DNA of 64,000 bases from Paramicrobacterium agarici (GCF_002563955.1 NZ_PDJE01000001.1:1116001-1180000), one strand, 5' to 3'. Shown: positions 36,741 to 46,518, counted from the first letter of the stretch. Numbers and translations are program-made. The notes: generated by a model from the letters alone, not told the origin.

Positions 36741-37753
36741 CCGACACTCTCGAGACCGCTGCCTCGGCGGCATCCCAGACAACGACCATGCCGATGGCCA
36801 AGGCGCTCAACGCCGGTCTTCGCGCCGCGATGTCCGCAGATGACAACGTTCTGCTCATGGGGGAAGACATCGGGCCGCTCGGCGGCGTCTTCCGCGTGAC
36901 CGAGGGACTGCACGCCGAGTTCGGCGAGAACCGCGTTCTCGACACCCCGCTCGCCGAGTCGGGGATCATCGGCACCGCGATCGGCCTGGCGATGAACGGA
37001 TTCCGCCCCGTCTGCGAAATTCAATTCGACGGCTTCGTCTTTCCAGGCTTCAACCAGATCACGACGCAGTTGGCGAAGCTCACCAACAAGCACATGGGTG
37101 CGCTGTCGATGCCCGTGGTGATCCGCATTCCCTACGGCGGCCACATCGGAGCCGTCGAGCACCACCAGGAGAGCCCCGAGACATACTTCGCGCACACTCC
37201 CGGCTTGCGCGTGATCAGCCCGTCGACGCCGAATGACGCGTACTGGATGATCCAGGAGGCCATCGAGTCGAATGACCCGGTCGTCTTCTTCGAGCCCAAG
37301 AGCCGGTACTGGCAGAAGGGCGAGGTCGACGTCTCGGCACCCGCCGCGGATCTGCACGCGAGCCGGGTCGTGCGGGTGGGCAGCGATGCGACGCTCGTCG
37401 CCCATGGCGCCATGGTGACGACGGCGCTGCAGGCAGCCGAGCTGGCGTCTGCAGAGGGAATCAGTCTTGAGGTGGTCGACCTGCGCTCCATCTCGCCGAT
37501 CGACTATGACCCGCTTCTCGCGAGCGTGCGCAAGACGGGAAGGCTCGTCGTCGCTCAAGAAGCATCCGGGTTCGTCTCTGTCGGCTCCGAGATCGCCGCG
37601 ACCGTCGCCGAGCGCGCCTTCTACTCGCTTGAGGCGCCCGTGCTGCGGGTGTCTGGCTTTGACGTTCCGTTTCCCGCCGCGCGACTCGAGAAGGAGTTCC
37701 TTCCCGATGCCGACCGCATTCTCGAGGCCGTCGACCGGTCTCTCGCCTACTAG
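36737..37753 (+). CDS. bkdB: Branched-chain 2-oxoacid dehydrogenase E1 beta subunit
   Basis: A 338-residue E1beta (MPMAKALNAGLRAAMSADDNVLLMGEDIG, GIIGTAIGLAMNGFRPVCEIQFDGFVFP). It completes the alpha2beta2 E1 enzyme with the preceding gene. The GTG overlaps the E1alpha stop, giving coupled translation. Confidence 0.9.
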   Translation: MTDTLETAASAASQTTTMPMAKALNAGLRAAMSADDNVLLMGEDIGPLGGVFRVTEGLHAEFGENRVLDTPLAESGIIGTAIGLAMNGFRPVCEIQFDGFVFPGFNQITTQLAKLTNKHMGALSMPVVIRIPYGGHIGAVEHHQESPETYFAHTPGLRVISPSTPNDAYWMIQEAIESNDPVVFFEPKSRYWQKGEVDVSAPAADLHASRVVRVGSDATLVAHGAMVTTALQAAELASAEGISLEVVDLRSISPIDYDPLLASVRKTGRLVVAQEASGFVSVGSEIAATVAERAFYSLEAPVLRVSGFDVPFPAARLEKEFLPDADRILEAVDRSLAY

Positions 37754-37768
37754 CCACCAGGAGAGCAC

Positions 37769-39067
37769 ATGAGCGAGTCAGAGTTTCCCCTCCCCGACGT
37801 CGGCGAGGGTCTCACCGAGGCCGAGATCGTGCAGTGGAAAGTCGCTCCCGGCGACACCGTCGAGCTCAATCAGGTGCTCGTCGAGATCGAGACGGCCAAA
37901 TCGCTTGTCGAACTGCCGTCGCCGTTCGAGGGAACGATCGGCAAGATTCTCGTTGACGAGGGCACCACGGTCGATGTGGGCACGCCGATCGTGACGGTGC
38001 AGGGGGCGGATGCTGCGCCCGAACCCGTGCGTGAGGCCGAAGAGGTCGCCGCAGACACTCAGACGACGATCGAGGACGACGAGTCCGGCGAGGGCTCCGT
38101 GCTCGTGGGATACGGCACAGGGGCAGGCGCGCCGAGTCGTCGCCGCAAGAAGCGCAAGCCGGTCGCGGCGCCACGCCCCCCGGCATCCGTTCCGGCAGCG
38201 GCAGCAGGGCCGATCATCGCGAAGCCGCCGATTCGCAAGCTCGCAAAGGATCTCGGCGTCGACCTGAGCACCGTCGAAGGGACGGGACTCGCGGGGGAGA
38301 TCACGCGCGACGACGTCGTGCGGCACGCGGGACAGGCGAGCGTGTTCCGCAACATCGAGACACCGGAATGGAGCGAGGACCGCGAGGAGCGCGTCCCCGT
38401 CAAGGGCGTGCGCAAGCAGATCGCGCAAGCGATGGTGTCGTCGAAGTTCCAGGCTCCGCACGTCAGCGTGTTCGTCGACGTCGATGCAACGCGCACGATG
38501 GAGTTCGTCAAGCGCCTCAAGGCATCAACGGACTTCGCCGGTGTCAAGGTCTCGCCCCTGCTGATCATGGCCAGGGCGATGATCTGGGCTGTGCGCCGCA
38601 ACCCGAGCGTCAATGCGACGTGGACGGATGAAGAAATCATCATTCACCACTACGTCAATCTCGGCATCGCTGCGGCGACGCCGAGGGGCCTGCTCGTGCC
38701 GAACGTCAAGGAAGCACAGTCGATGACGCTGCTCGAGCTCGCAACGGCGCTGGAGCAGCTGACGCTCACTGCGCGAGATGGCAAGACGCAGCCGAGCGAC
38801 ATGCAGAACGGCACCATCACGCTCACGAACATCGGCGTGTTCGGCATGGACACGGGGACGCCGATTCTCAATCCTGGCGAAGTTGGAATCGTCGCCATGG
38901 GAACGATCAAGCAGAAGCCCTGGGTTGTCGATGGCGAGGTGCGTCCGCGTTTCGTCACGACGATTGGAGGGTCGTTCGATCACCGCGTCGTTGACGGCGA
39001 TGTCGTTTCTCGCTTCATCGCTGACGTGGCATCCATCATCGAGGAGCCAGCACTACTTCTTGACTGA
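37769..39067 (+). CDS. bkdC: Dihydrolipoamide acyltransferase E2
   Basis: A 432-residue E2. The lipoyl domain (residues 1-78) has the lipoylated Lys44 in EIETAKSL; the peripheral-subunit-binding domain is at about 150-185 ([15 protein letters not shown]); the catalytic domain ends with FDHRVVDGD. It forms the core of the complex and transfers the acyl group to CoA. CAGGAGAG lies before the ATG. No E3 gene is adjacent, so a shared lipoamide dehydrogenase elsewhere is assumed. Confidence 0.92.
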   Translation: MSESEFPLPDVGEGLTEAEIVQWKVAPGDTVELNQVLVEIETAKSLVELPSPFEGTIGKILVDEGTTVDVGTPIVTVQGADAAPEPVREAEEVAADTQTTIEDDESGEGSVLVGYGTGAGAPSRRRKKRKPVAAPRPPASVPAAAAGPIIAKPPIRKLAKDLGVDLSTVEGTGLAGEITRDDVVRHAGQASVFRNIETPEWSEDREERVPVKGVRKQIAQAMVSSKFQAPHVSVFVDVDATRTMEFVKRLKASTDFAGVKVSPLLIMARAMIWAVRRNPSVNATWTDEEIIIHHYVNLGIAAATPRGLLVPNVKEAQSMTLLELATALEQLTLTARDGKTQPSDMQNGTITLTNIGVFGMDTGTPILNPGEVGIVAMGTIKQKPWVVDGEVRPRFVTTIGGSFDHRVVDGDVVSRFIADVASIIEEPALLLD

Positions 39068-39475
39068 GTGTCGTACTGTCGACAATCCACATAACAAAGC
39101 AGTAACGACTAGTAAAACGCTTCTGACCGGGTATTTTGACGTGCACCTACGGGTTTGCGTGGCCCGTTACGCTGTGCCTCGCCTCGCGTTGCGTTGTCTT
39201 GACCGTTAAGCTGGCCTATGGCCTTCGGGCCGTCCCAACCAGTCCGCGCCCCCGAGAAACTGGCCTCCGCCGGAGTCACCTGGGCGTATGGTCGAGGGCA
39301 TCGGCGTCGACTACCCGGTCGGCGCCTCGGCAGACACCCGAGTTCGCCGCGGTGGCTCACCCGGCCGCCTTTACCGCTTGATCAAGGTGAACCTGCCGTG
39401 CACTTGACCCGGCCGCAAACACAATAGCCGCACACGAAGCCGCATCGTTCGCTTCTGTGCGTGCCTGGAGAATAC
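39068..39475 (+). other. Long leader/promoter region before proVWX
   Basis: The 408 bases contain no supported gene. A GGCC-TTCG-GGCC hairpin with a stable UUCG loop lies at about 39220-39231, and further GC-rich dyads occur up to about 39345 (for example around GGTCGAGGGCATCGGCGTCGAC). TTGACG (39136) and TTGACC (39199) could be -35 elements. A structured 5' leader is plausible for an osmolyte importer, but I could not match it to a known riboswitch class. Confidence 0.35.
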
Positions 39476-40798
39476 GTGTCAGAAACTGTCGCGCTTAAAG
39501 CGCAGAATCTCTACAAAGTCTTCGGGCGGCGCCCCAAAGAGGTCATCAAGCGACTCAAGGCCGGCGAATCGCGTGATTCGCTGACCGCGCTGGGCACCGC
39601 CGCCGTCATCGACGCTAGCTTCGAGGTCACGCAGGGCGAGATCTTCGTCGTCATGGGGCTCAGCGGTTCCGGAAAGTCGACGTTGATCCGCATGCTCAAC
39701 GGCCTCTGGGACACGAGCGAGGGCTCCGTCACTATCGGCGATACCGCGATCACCGGCATCTCTGACAAGGAGCTTCGCACCGTGCGCCGCAAGCGCATCT
39801 CGATGGTCTTTCAGCACTTCGCCCTTCTGCCGCACCGTACGGTGCTGGACAACGTGGCGTACGGGCTGGAAATCCAGGGGATGTCCAAGGCCGAGCGCCA
39901 GCAGAAGGCCCTGGAATGGGTTGAGCGTGTCGGTCTGAAAGGCTGGGAAGACAAGCTTCCCAGCCAGCTCTCCGGCGGCATGCAGCAGCGTGTCGGCCTC
40001 GCACGCGCGCTTTCTGCCGACACCGACATCCTGCTCATGGATGAGGCGTTCTCAGCTCTCGACCCGCTCATCCGGCGCGAGATGCAAGAACAGCTCGTCG
40101 AGCTGCAGCAGGAGCTCGGCAAGACCATCATCTTCATCACGCATGATCTCAACGAGGCAATGTTCCTCGGGGACCGCATTGCCGTGATGCGCGACGGTCG
40201 CATCGTGCAGATTGGCGCACCCGACGACATCCTCACGGACCCCGCGAACGACTACGTCGCCCAGTTCGTACAGGATGTTGACCGCGCGCGTGTGCTGACA
40301 GCATCCGGAGTCATGGAACCTGCCCGGTCGGTCATCACGGCGACCGCCGGGCCACGCGGCGCTCTGCGCACCATGCGCGATCTGCAGACGTCTGCGGCGT
40401 TCGTCGTCGGCCATGGCCGTAAGCTGCTCGGCGTCGTCCGCGACCGCGACGTCATGCGCGCGGTCAAAGACAACGAGAAGGACATCATGTCGATCCTGCG
40501 GCACGACACACCGACCGTCGCTCCGGATCAGCATCTCGTCGACCTGTTCGGTATCTCGGCGGAATCGACGTTGCCCGTGGCGGTTGTCGACGAGAACGAG
40601 CGCCTTCTCGGCGCGATCCCCCGCGTCACGCTGCTGGCCTCGCTCGGCAACGTTCCGTCGACGACCACCGAGATTCCGGTCGTCGAGCCTCCCGTGACCG
40701 TACCTGTCGAAGCAATGACCGAGACGCTGCGTGAGACCGCGGGCGAAGAAGTGACTGCCGACGAAGCAGCCGCCGCAAGCGAAGGGAGCGCCAGCTGA
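39476..40798 (+). CDS. proV: Glycine betaine/proline ABC transporter ATPase
   Basis: A 440-residue ATPase: Walker A GLSGSGKST, signature LSGGMQQRVGLARA, Walker B DILLMDEAFSALD, then two C-terminal CBS domains as in ProV/OpuAA. It energises osmoprotectant uptake; CBS domains sense ionic strength or nucleotides in homologues. The GTG at 39476 follows GGAG by six bases, which is better than the in-frame GTG at 39461. The C-terminal ~60 residues after the CBS pair are Glu/Val/Ala-rich and likely disordered. Confidence 0.92.
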   Translation: MSETVALKAQNLYKVFGRRPKEVIKRLKAGESRDSLTALGTAAVIDASFEVTQGEIFVVMGLSGSGKSTLIRMLNGLWDTSEGSVTIGDTAITGISDKELRTVRRKRISMVFQHFALLPHRTVLDNVAYGLEIQGMSKAERQQKALEWVERVGLKGWEDKLPSQLSGGMQQRVGLARALSADTDILLMDEAFSALDPLIRREMQEQLVELQQELGKTIIFITHDLNEAMFLGDRIAVMRDGRIVQIGAPDDILTDPANDYVAQFVQDVDRARVLTASGVMEPARSVITATAGPRGALRTMRDLQTSAAFVVGHGRKLLGVVRDRDVMRAVKDNEKDIMSILRHDTPTVAPDQHLVDLFGISAESTLPVAVVDENERLLGAIPRVTLLASLGNVPSTTTEIPVVEPPVTVPVEAMTETLRETAGEEVTADEAAAASEGSAS

Positions 40799-41739
40799 TG
40801 GAGTTTAGACTTCCCCTTGGCGAGTGGGTTGAGGCGTTCAGCGACTTCGTCACGAACACCTTCGCAGGGCTCTTCGACGTGATCGCCGCCATTTTCGGCG
40901 GTTTCTACGACGGCGTCGACTGGCTTCTCGCAACGCCTCCGTTCTGGGTGATCATGATCATCCTCGCGGTCGCGGGCTTCTTTGCGCGCGGCTGGGTCTT
41001 CGCCGTGGGCACGGTGGTCGGGCTCCTGCTGATTCTCAGCGTGAATCAGTGGGACAACGCCATGGACACGCTCGCGCTCACACTCGTCGCGGCCGCGATC
41101 GCCGTCATCATCGCGATTCCCGTGGGCATCTGGGCCGCGCGGTCCGACACGGCATCCAAAGTGATCCGGCCGATTCTCGACTTCCTGCAGACGATGCCGG
41201 CTTTCGTCTACCTGATTCCAGCGATCTTCCTGTTCAGCGTGGGTGTCGTTCCCGGTGTCGTCGCGACGATCCTCTTCGCTGTCGCGCCCGGTGTGCGGCT
41301 GACGGAACTCGGAATTCGCGGCGTGGACACCGAAGTTGTCGAGGCGGGCCACGCGTTCGGGGCATCGCCACGGCGCATCCTCATGCAGATTCAGCTTCCG
41401 CTCGCGCGGCCGAGCATCATGGCCGGCGTCAACCAGGTGATCATGCTGTCGCTGTCTATGGTCGTGATCGCCAGCATGGTCGGCGCGCCTGGACTCGGTA
41501 AGCCGATCATCTCGGCGCTGCAGTCGATCAATATCGGGCTCGGCTTTGAGGCAGGCCTGTCGGTTGTGATCCTCGCGATTCTGCTCGACCGCCTGACGGC
41601 AACGCTCGGCGGCGACCACAAGAAGAAGCGGGCAAAGCCGGCGGCTTCCGCCAGCGACACCTCTCAGAATGCGAGCGACGACGCTGAAGAGACGACCGAG
41701 GCCGGGCAGAAGCGCGCTGCCGCCGCGGACGTCAGCTGA
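40798..41739 (+). CDS. proW: Glycine betaine/proline ABC transporter permease
   Basis: A 313-residue permease with about seven membrane helices and the EAA-type loop (EAGHAFGASPRRILMQIQLPLARPSIMAGVNQ) that contacts the ATPase. The start overlaps the proV stop (TGATG). The C-terminal 40 residues are hydrophilic and rich in Ala, Glu and Lys, longer than in E. coli ProW. Confidence 0.92.
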   Translation: MEFRLPLGEWVEAFSDFVTNTFAGLFDVIAAIFGGFYDGVDWLLATPPFWVIMIILAVAGFFARGWVFAVGTVVGLLLILSVNQWDNAMDTLALTLVAAAIAVIIAIPVGIWAARSDTASKVIRPILDFLQTMPAFVYLIPAIFLFSVGVVPGVVATILFAVAPGVRLTELGIRGVDTEVVEAGHAFGASPRRILMQIQLPLARPSIMAGVNQVIMLSLSMVVIASMVGAPGLGKPIISALQSINIGLGFEAGLSVVILAILLDRLTATLGGDHKKKRAKPAASASDTSQNASDDAEETTEAGQKRAAAADVS

Positions 41740-41791
41740 CCTGTTCGAAGAATGTAAACCTCGGCTTGCCCGGGGCGTAGAAAGGAAAAGA

Positions 41792-42685
41792 ATGAAGAAG
41801 CGTATTCTCGCTGTGGCCGCCATGGCCACGGCCGCTGTTCTCGGCGTGACGGGCTGCTCGGGTGATTCCGGCGGCTCCGGCGGCGGCAGCGAAGACAAGG
41901 GCGACATCACGATCGGCGTCTTCAACGGATGGCCCGAGGGTGAGGCTGCCTCGTACCTGTGGAAGTCGATCCTTGAGGACAAGGGCTACAACGTCTCGCT
42001 TGAGTACGCAGACGCGGGGCCCGTCTTCGCCGGTGTCGCGAGTGGAGACTACGACTTCGCACTTGACGGCTGGCTTCCGCTGACGCACAAGAAGTACTTC
42101 GAGCAGTTCGAGGGCGAGATCGTCGACCTCGGTGCATGGAACGAAGACGCGAAGCTCACGTTCGCCGTGAACGCCGACGCACCGATCGACTCGCTCGAGG
42201 AGCTCGCTGCCAACGCTGACAAGTTCGGCAACAAGATCATCGGGATCGAGCCGGGCGCTGGCCTGACCATGACGACGAAGGACGCCGTCATTCCCGAGTA
42301 CGGCCTTGAGGACATGGAGTACATCACGTCGTCGACCCCGGCGATGCTCGCCGAGCTCAAGAAGGCGCTGGATGCTGACGAGAACATCGTCGTGACGCTG
42401 TGGCGTCCGCACTGGGCCTACGACGCCTTCGACATCAAGGACCTCGAGGACCCGAAGAAGGCCCTCGGCGAGGCGGAGTCGATCCACACCTTCACGAGCA
42501 CCGGTTTCGAAGAGGACTTCTCCGAGGTCAACGAGTGGCTGAGCAACTTCAAGATGGACTCGGACCTGCTGTTCTCGCTTGAGAACGTCATGTACAACAC
42601 CGACGAGGAGATCAAGGACTACACGCCCATCGTCGAGGACTGGATCGCTGAGAACCAGGACTACGTCGACGGCCTCACCAAGTAG
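41792..42685 (+). CDS. proX: Glycine betaine/proline-binding lipoprotein
   Basis: A 297-residue OpuAC/ProX-type binding protein with a lipobox VTGC (Cys22) and a Gly/Ser linker. Aromatic-rich segments (LWRPHWAYDAF, FALDGWLPLTH) match the quaternary-amine cage of betaine-binding proteins. It is anchored outside and delivers osmoprotectants to ProVW. AAAGGAAA lies ahead of the ATG and a terminator follows the gene. Confidence 0.92.
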   Translation: MKKRILAVAAMATAAVLGVTGCSGDSGGSGGGSEDKGDITIGVFNGWPEGEAASYLWKSILEDKGYNVSLEYADAGPVFAGVASGDYDFALDGWLPLTHKKYFEQFEGEIVDLGAWNEDAKLTFAVNADAPIDSLEELAANADKFGNKIIGIEPGAGLTMTTKDAVIPEYGLEDMEYITSSTPAMLAELKKALDADENIVVTLWRPHWAYDAFDIKDLEDPKKALGEAESIHTFTSTGFEEDFSEVNEWLSNFKMDSDLLFSLENVMYNTDEEIKDYTPIVEDWIAENQDYVDGLTK

Positions 42686-42698
42686 GTCTCTGACGCGG

Positions 42699-42739
42699 AA
42701 AGCGGCGGGTGCTCCCCACGGGAGAGTGCCCGCCGCTTT
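42699..42739 (+). terminator. Intrinsic terminator after proX
   Basis: AAAGCGGCGGG (42699-42709) pairs with CCCGCCGCTTT (42729-42739), with additional pairing inside the loop. It closes the proVWX operon. Confidence 0.8.
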
Positions 42740-42770
42740 GCTGTGCCTGACAGCATCCATCGATTCGACT

Positions 42771-42807
42771 TTGAAAATCATTATCAATAGTGCTTAGATT
42801 GCATGTG
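42771..42807 (+). promoter_or_regulatory. Zur-box promoter of znuACB (apparently leaderless)
   Basis: TTGAAAATCATTATCAATA (42771-42789) closely resembles Zur boxes of actinobacteria. TTGAAA (42771-42776) can serve as -35 and TAGATT (42795-42800) as -10 with an 18-base spacer. Transcription would then start at or next to the GTG at 42807, which has no ribosome-binding site. The box covers the -35 and spacer, so Zur-Zn binding would block RNA polymerase. Confidence 0.75.
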
Positions 42808-43775
42808 TGAAACGAACGATCCCCACCGCACTCATTGCTGTCTCCGCAACCGCGCTTGCCCTCAGTGGCTGCTCCTCGTCCGCCGACTCGGCCGAGACAG
42901 ATGGGGTGAGCATCGTCGCTTCGACGAACGTTTACGGGGACATCGCCGCGGCAATTGCCGGCGACGCTGCGGACGTCACCTCCATCATCGATTCGAGTGT
43001 TCAGGATCCGCACTCCTACGAGGCGAGTGCGCAGGACCGTCTCGCCGTGAGTAAGGCTGACATCGTGATCCAGAATGGCGGAGGTTACGACGGGTTCATC
43101 GACAGCCTGCTCGGAGATGCCGACCCGATCGTGCTCAACGCGTCAGAGATCTCGGGACTGATGCCCGAGGCTGAGGGCCATGAGCATGAGCACGAAGGTG
43201 AGCACGACGAAGACGGCGCTCATGGCCACGAAGGTCACAACCACATCGAGGGCTTCAACGAGCACGTCTGGTATAGCCTCGACGCCATGAACCACGTCGC
43301 TGAACACCTTGCCGAGGAGCTCAGCGAGCTGGACCCCGATAACGCGAGCACCTTTGAGGACAACTATGACGAGTTCTCAGCGGAGCTCGAAAGCGCTCAT
43401 GAGTCGCTGCACGAGCTCGGTGAGAGTGCCACGGGTGCGTCCGTGCTGATCACGGAGCCCGTGCCGCTGTACCTGCTTGAAGACGCGGGGTTGGTGAACG
43501 AGACGCCCGCCGAGTTCAGCGAGGCAGTCGAAGAGGGAACGGACGTTCCGGCGGCGGTGATTCAGGAGATGCTCGAGCTCGTCCAGTCGGGGGACATCGC
43601 CATGCTCGCATACAATGAGCAGACGAGCGGCCCCATCACCGAAGAGGTGAAGGACGCCGCAGAATCGGCCGGCGTTCCCGTGGTGTCGTTCTCAGAGACT
43701 CTGCCCGACGGCGAGGGATATGTCAGCTGGATGACCGCCAACATCGAGGCACTGAGTGAGGTCTTCACCGCGTGA
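42807..43775 (+). CDS. znuA: Zinc ABC transporter substrate-binding lipoprotein
   Basis: A 322-residue cluster A-I metal-binding protein with lipobox LSGC (Cys22). Metal-ligand regions are seen in DPHSYEA, EHVWYS, and the C-terminal Asp/Glu region, with a His/Asp/Glu-rich loop at about residues 120-145 (HEHEHEGEHDEDG then more His) that marks zinc rather than manganese proteins. It captures Zn2+ outside the cell for ZnuCB. The GTG start has no ribosome-binding site, in line with a leaderless transcript. Confidence 0.93.
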   Translation: MKRTIPTALIAVSATALALSGCSSSADSAETDGVSIVASTNVYGDIAAAIAGDAADVTSIIDSSVQDPHSYEASAQDRLAVSKADIVIQNGGGYDGFIDSLLGDADPIVLNASEISGLMPEAEGHEHEHEGEHDEDGAHGHEGHNHIEGFNEHVWYSLDAMNHVAEHLAEELSELDPDNASTFEDNYDEFSAELESAHESLHELGESATGASVLITEPVPLYLLEDAGLVNETPAEFSEAVEEGTDVPAAVIQEMLELVQSGDIAMLAYNEQTSGPITEEVKDAAESAGVPVVSFSETLPDGEGYVSWMTANIEALSEVFTA

Positions 43776-44596
43776 CGCAGCACGAGCATCCCAGCGACCC
43801 GGTCGTCTCGCTTCGAGACGCCGGGCTTCGCTTTGGCGACCGCACTCTGTGGTCGAATCTCACTCTTGACGTCTGCCCGGGCGAGTTTCTCGCCGTGCTC
43901 GGCCCGAACGGGTCGGGAAAGACGACTCTGCTCAAGACGCTGCTCGGTCAGCAGGAGCTCACGGAGGGCACCGTCGCGATCAACGGTCATCCGGTGCGGC
44001 GCGGCGACAGACAGATCGGCTACATCCCGCAGCAGAAGCTCATTCCTGCGGGAACGCCCATGCGCGCGCGAGATCTCGTGGCACTCGGTGTCAACGGGCA
44101 CAGGTTCGGAATTCCGCGATCGCGACGTGCCGAACGAGAGCGCGTCGACGAGCTTCTCGACGCCGTCGGAGCCACGAGCTACGCCGACGAGCCGGTCGGC
44201 AGTCTCTCCGGAGGAGAGCAGCAGCGATTGCGCGTCGGTCAGGCGCTCGCAGCGGATCCCAGCATCCTGCTGTGTGATGAACCGCTGCTGAGCCTCGATC
44301 TGCACCACCAGCGCGGGGTCAGCGAACTCATCGATGCTCGTCGCCGAGAGGCCGACACGGCCGTGCTGTTCGTCACCCACGACGTCAATCCCGTATTGAA
44401 CATGGTCGACCGCATTCTCTACTTCGCAGGCGGGCGCTTTCTCGAGGGCACGCCAGACGAGGTGCTGCGCTCCGACGTGCTGTCCACGCTGTACGGGACG
44501 CCCGTCGAGTGCATTCGCACGGGAGGGCGTGTGGTCGTCGTCGGAATTCCGGATGCTGAGACGACACACCACCACCAGCATGAGGGCGCTGCATGA
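43772..44596 (+). CDS. znuC: Zinc ABC transporter ATPase
   Basis: A 274-residue ABC ATPase: Walker A GPNGSGKTT, signature LSGGEQQRL, Walker B ILLCDEPLLSLD (with Leu replacing the common Thr after the Glu-Pro pair) and the H-loop VTHDVN. It powers zinc uptake with ZnuB. It overlaps znuA by GTGA and znuB by ATGA, so the three proteins are made in step. Confidence 0.9.
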   Translation: MTQHEHPSDPVVSLRDAGLRFGDRTLWSNLTLDVCPGEFLAVLGPNGSGKTTLLKTLLGQQELTEGTVAINGHPVRRGDRQIGYIPQQKLIPAGTPMRARDLVALGVNGHRFGIPRSRRAERERVDELLDAVGATSYADEPVGSLSGGEQQRLRVGQALAADPSILLCDEPLLSLDLHHQRGVSELIDARRREADTAVLFVTHDVNPVLNMVDRILYFAGGRFLEGTPDEVLRSDVLSTLYGTPVECIRTGGRVVVVGIPDAETTHHHQHEGAA

Positions 44597-45483
44597 ACCC
44601 GGTGCTCTCCGCGCTCGTGCACACGGCGTCCGAAGACGACATCTGGTCGCGACTGTTCAACTTTGAGAACTACGGCGAACTGCTCGCCCTCGTGCACAAC
44701 TCGGTGATCGCGGGCGCTGTTCTCGGTATCGTCGGCGGGCTCATCGGAGTTTTCGTCATGCAGCGCGACATGGCCTTTGCCGTGCATGGCATCAGTGAGC
44801 TCTCCTTCGCCGGAGCATCGGCAGCGCTGCTCTTTGGCGCGAACGTGATCACCGGGTCTCTCGCGGGCGCACTGGTCTCCGCGATCATGATCGGCCTTCT
44901 CGGGTCCAAAGCACGGGATCGCAACTCGATCATCGGGGTGCTCATGCCGTTCGGGCTCGGTCTCGGCATACTCTTTCTCGCCCTGTATCCCGGCCGGTCT
45001 GCGAATAAGTTCGGCCTGCTCACCGGACAGATCATCGCCGTCGACAATCCGCGCCTCGGCTGGCTCATCGCAATCTCCGTCGTTGTACTCATCGGCCTGC
45101 TGTGGATGTGGCGGCCGCTCAGCTTCGACAGCCTCGATGCCGACGTCGCTGCGGCGCGGGGCGTGCCGACGCGCTTCATCTCTCTGGCGTTCATGGTGCT
45201 GCTCGGTCTTATCGTCGCCGTGTCTGTGCAGATCATCGGAGCGCTGCTCGTGCTCGCTCTTGTCGTGACACCGGCAGCTGCCGCACTGCGTGTGTCGAGT
45301 TCGCCCATCATGGTCCCGGTGCTCGCCGTGACGTTCGGCTTCGTCTCCGCCGTCGGTGGAATCATGCTCGCGATCGGCGGCTCTCTTCCGATCAGCCCGT
45401 ACATCACGACGATCTCATTCGCGATCTATCTCGTGGCGCGACTCGTCGGGCTCAGGCATAAGGCCCGTCCCGCCGTTCGGTGA
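44593..45483 (+). CDS. znuB: Zinc ABC transporter permease
   Basis: A 296-residue ABC-3 family permease with about eight to nine helices (VIAGAVLGIVGGLIGVFVMQRDMAFAVHGISELSFAG at the front). It forms the zinc channel of ZnuACB. The ATG overlaps the znuC stop. The zur gene starts 75 bases downstream. Confidence 0.92.
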   Translation: MNPVLSALVHTASEDDIWSRLFNFENYGELLALVHNSVIAGAVLGIVGGLIGVFVMQRDMAFAVHGISELSFAGASAALLFGANVITGSLAGALVSAIMIGLLGSKARDRNSIIGVLMPFGLGLGILFLALYPGRSANKFGLLTGQIIAVDNPRLGWLIAISVVVLIGLLWMWRPLSFDSLDADVAAARGVPTRFISLAFMVLLGLIVAVSVQIIGALLVLALVVTPAAAALRVSSSPIMVPVLAVTFGFVSAVGGIMLAIGGSLPISPYITTISFAIYLVARLVGLRHKARPAVR

Positions 45484-45557
45484 GGTCTTACGGCATGACA
45501 CTCACCCGGGAATCCCGGCATCTCGGGGTAGTCTGGAGGGTGCTCTGGAGGTGAAGC

Positions 45558-45962
45558 ATGGTCGTGAGACGCAATACGTGGCAGCGTGAGGCCGTGCGCG
45601 ACGCATTGGACTCGGCAGATGGGTTCGTCAGTGCTCAAGGTCTTCACTCGCAGCTGAAAGACGCGGGTTCGCACATCGGTCTCGCAACGGTATACCGGGC
45701 ACTTGCTGACCTCGCGACAGACGGCGATGCCGACTCGCTGCAGTCGCCCGAGGGTGAAGCGCTTTATCGTGCGTGTGAATCATCGGGGCATCACCATCAC
45801 CTCATCTGCCGCACCTGCGGGGTGACGGTCGAGATCGAGGCGGGAGAGGTCGAGCGCTGGGCGCGCAACGTCGCCGCCGAGCACGGGTTCACCGACGCTC
45901 GCCACATCGTCGACATCTTCGGACTATGCCCCGAATGCTCTGCCGCACAGCGACAGCCCTGA
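45558..45962 (+). CDS. zur: Fur-family regulator, probably Zur
   Basis: A 134-residue Fur-family protein with an N-terminal winged helix (RRNTWQREAVRDAL...GLATVYRALADLA) and a metal domain with HHHHLICRTCG and FGLCPECSA, the structural CxxC pairs. Fur paralogues next to znuACB are zinc sensors. It should repress the znu promoter when zinc is plentiful. GGAGGT lies five bases before the ATG. Confidence 0.88.
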   Translation: MVVRRNTWQREAVRDALDSADGFVSAQGLHSQLKDAGSHIGLATVYRALADLATDGDADSLQSPEGEALYRACESSGHHHHLICRTCGVTVEIEAGEVERWARNVAAEHGFTDARHIVDIFGLCPECSAAQRQP

Positions 45963-46110
45963 GCGAGAGTGCCGACCGACTGTGATAGAGTATCTCTTTG
46001 GCTGATCGGACCCTCTCGACCGATCATGCCGCGTATCGCCTTACGAGGCCGATATGCCGACAAGAGATCTTGGGCAGGGCATCCGCTCTGCGGTACTGAA
46101 GGAGACCACT

Positions 46111-46347
46111 ATGGCAGCAGTGTGCCAGGTGACTGGAGCCGTTCCCGGCTTCGGGCACAACATCTCGCACTCGCACCGGCGCACCAAGCGTCGTTTCGAC
46201 CCGAACATCCAGAAGAAGACCTACTACGTTCCGTCGCTTCGTCGTAACGTGACGCTCACGCTGAGCGCCAAGGGCATCAAGGTCATCGACGCACGCGGCA
46301 TCGAGTCCGTCGTCAAGGACCTTCTCGCACGTGGGGAGAAGATCTAA
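46111..46347 (+). CDS. rpmB: 50S ribosomal protein L28 (zinc-independent form)
   Basis: A 78-residue L28 ([33 protein letters not shown]). Only one cysteine remains of the CxxC pairs of C+ L28, so it cannot hold the structural zinc. GAAGGAG lies before the ATG; the longer frame from 46054 is not supported. It heads rpmB-rpmG-rpsN next to zur, a grouping typical of low-zinc ribosomal paralogues, but no clear Zur box was found in the 148 bases upstream. Confidence 0.93.
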   Translation: MAAVCQVTGAVPGFGHNISHSHRRTKRRFDPNIQKKTYYVPSLRRNVTLTLSAKGIKVIDARGIESVVKDLLARGEKI

Positions 46348-46514
46348 TGGCAAAGGCACAGGATGTCCGCCCGATCATCAAGCTTCGTTCGACGGCCGGA
46401 ACCGGGTTCACGTATGTGACCCGCAAGAACCGCCGCAACAACCCAGACCGACTCGTGCTGAAGAAGTATGACCCTGTCGTCCGCAAGCACGTTGACTTCC
46501 GCGAGGAGCGATAA
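46347..46514 (+). CDS. rpmG: 50S ribosomal protein L33 (cysteine-free form)
   Basis: A 55-residue L33 ([41 protein letters not shown]). The C+ form has CxxC after the first strand and KYCP...C near the end; here those positions read AGTGFTY and [11 protein letters not shown]. It is zinc-independent. The ATG overlaps the rpmB stop (TAATG). Confidence 0.93.
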   Translation: MAKAQDVRPIIKLRSTAGTGFTYVTRKNRRNNPDRLVLKKYDPVVRKHVDFREER

Positions 46515-46518
46515 GCAT

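Noticed and set aside
45963..46110. Zur box before rpmB (GATAGAGTATC dyad near 45983)
   Set aside because: Does not resemble the clear Zur box at znuA; too weak to call.
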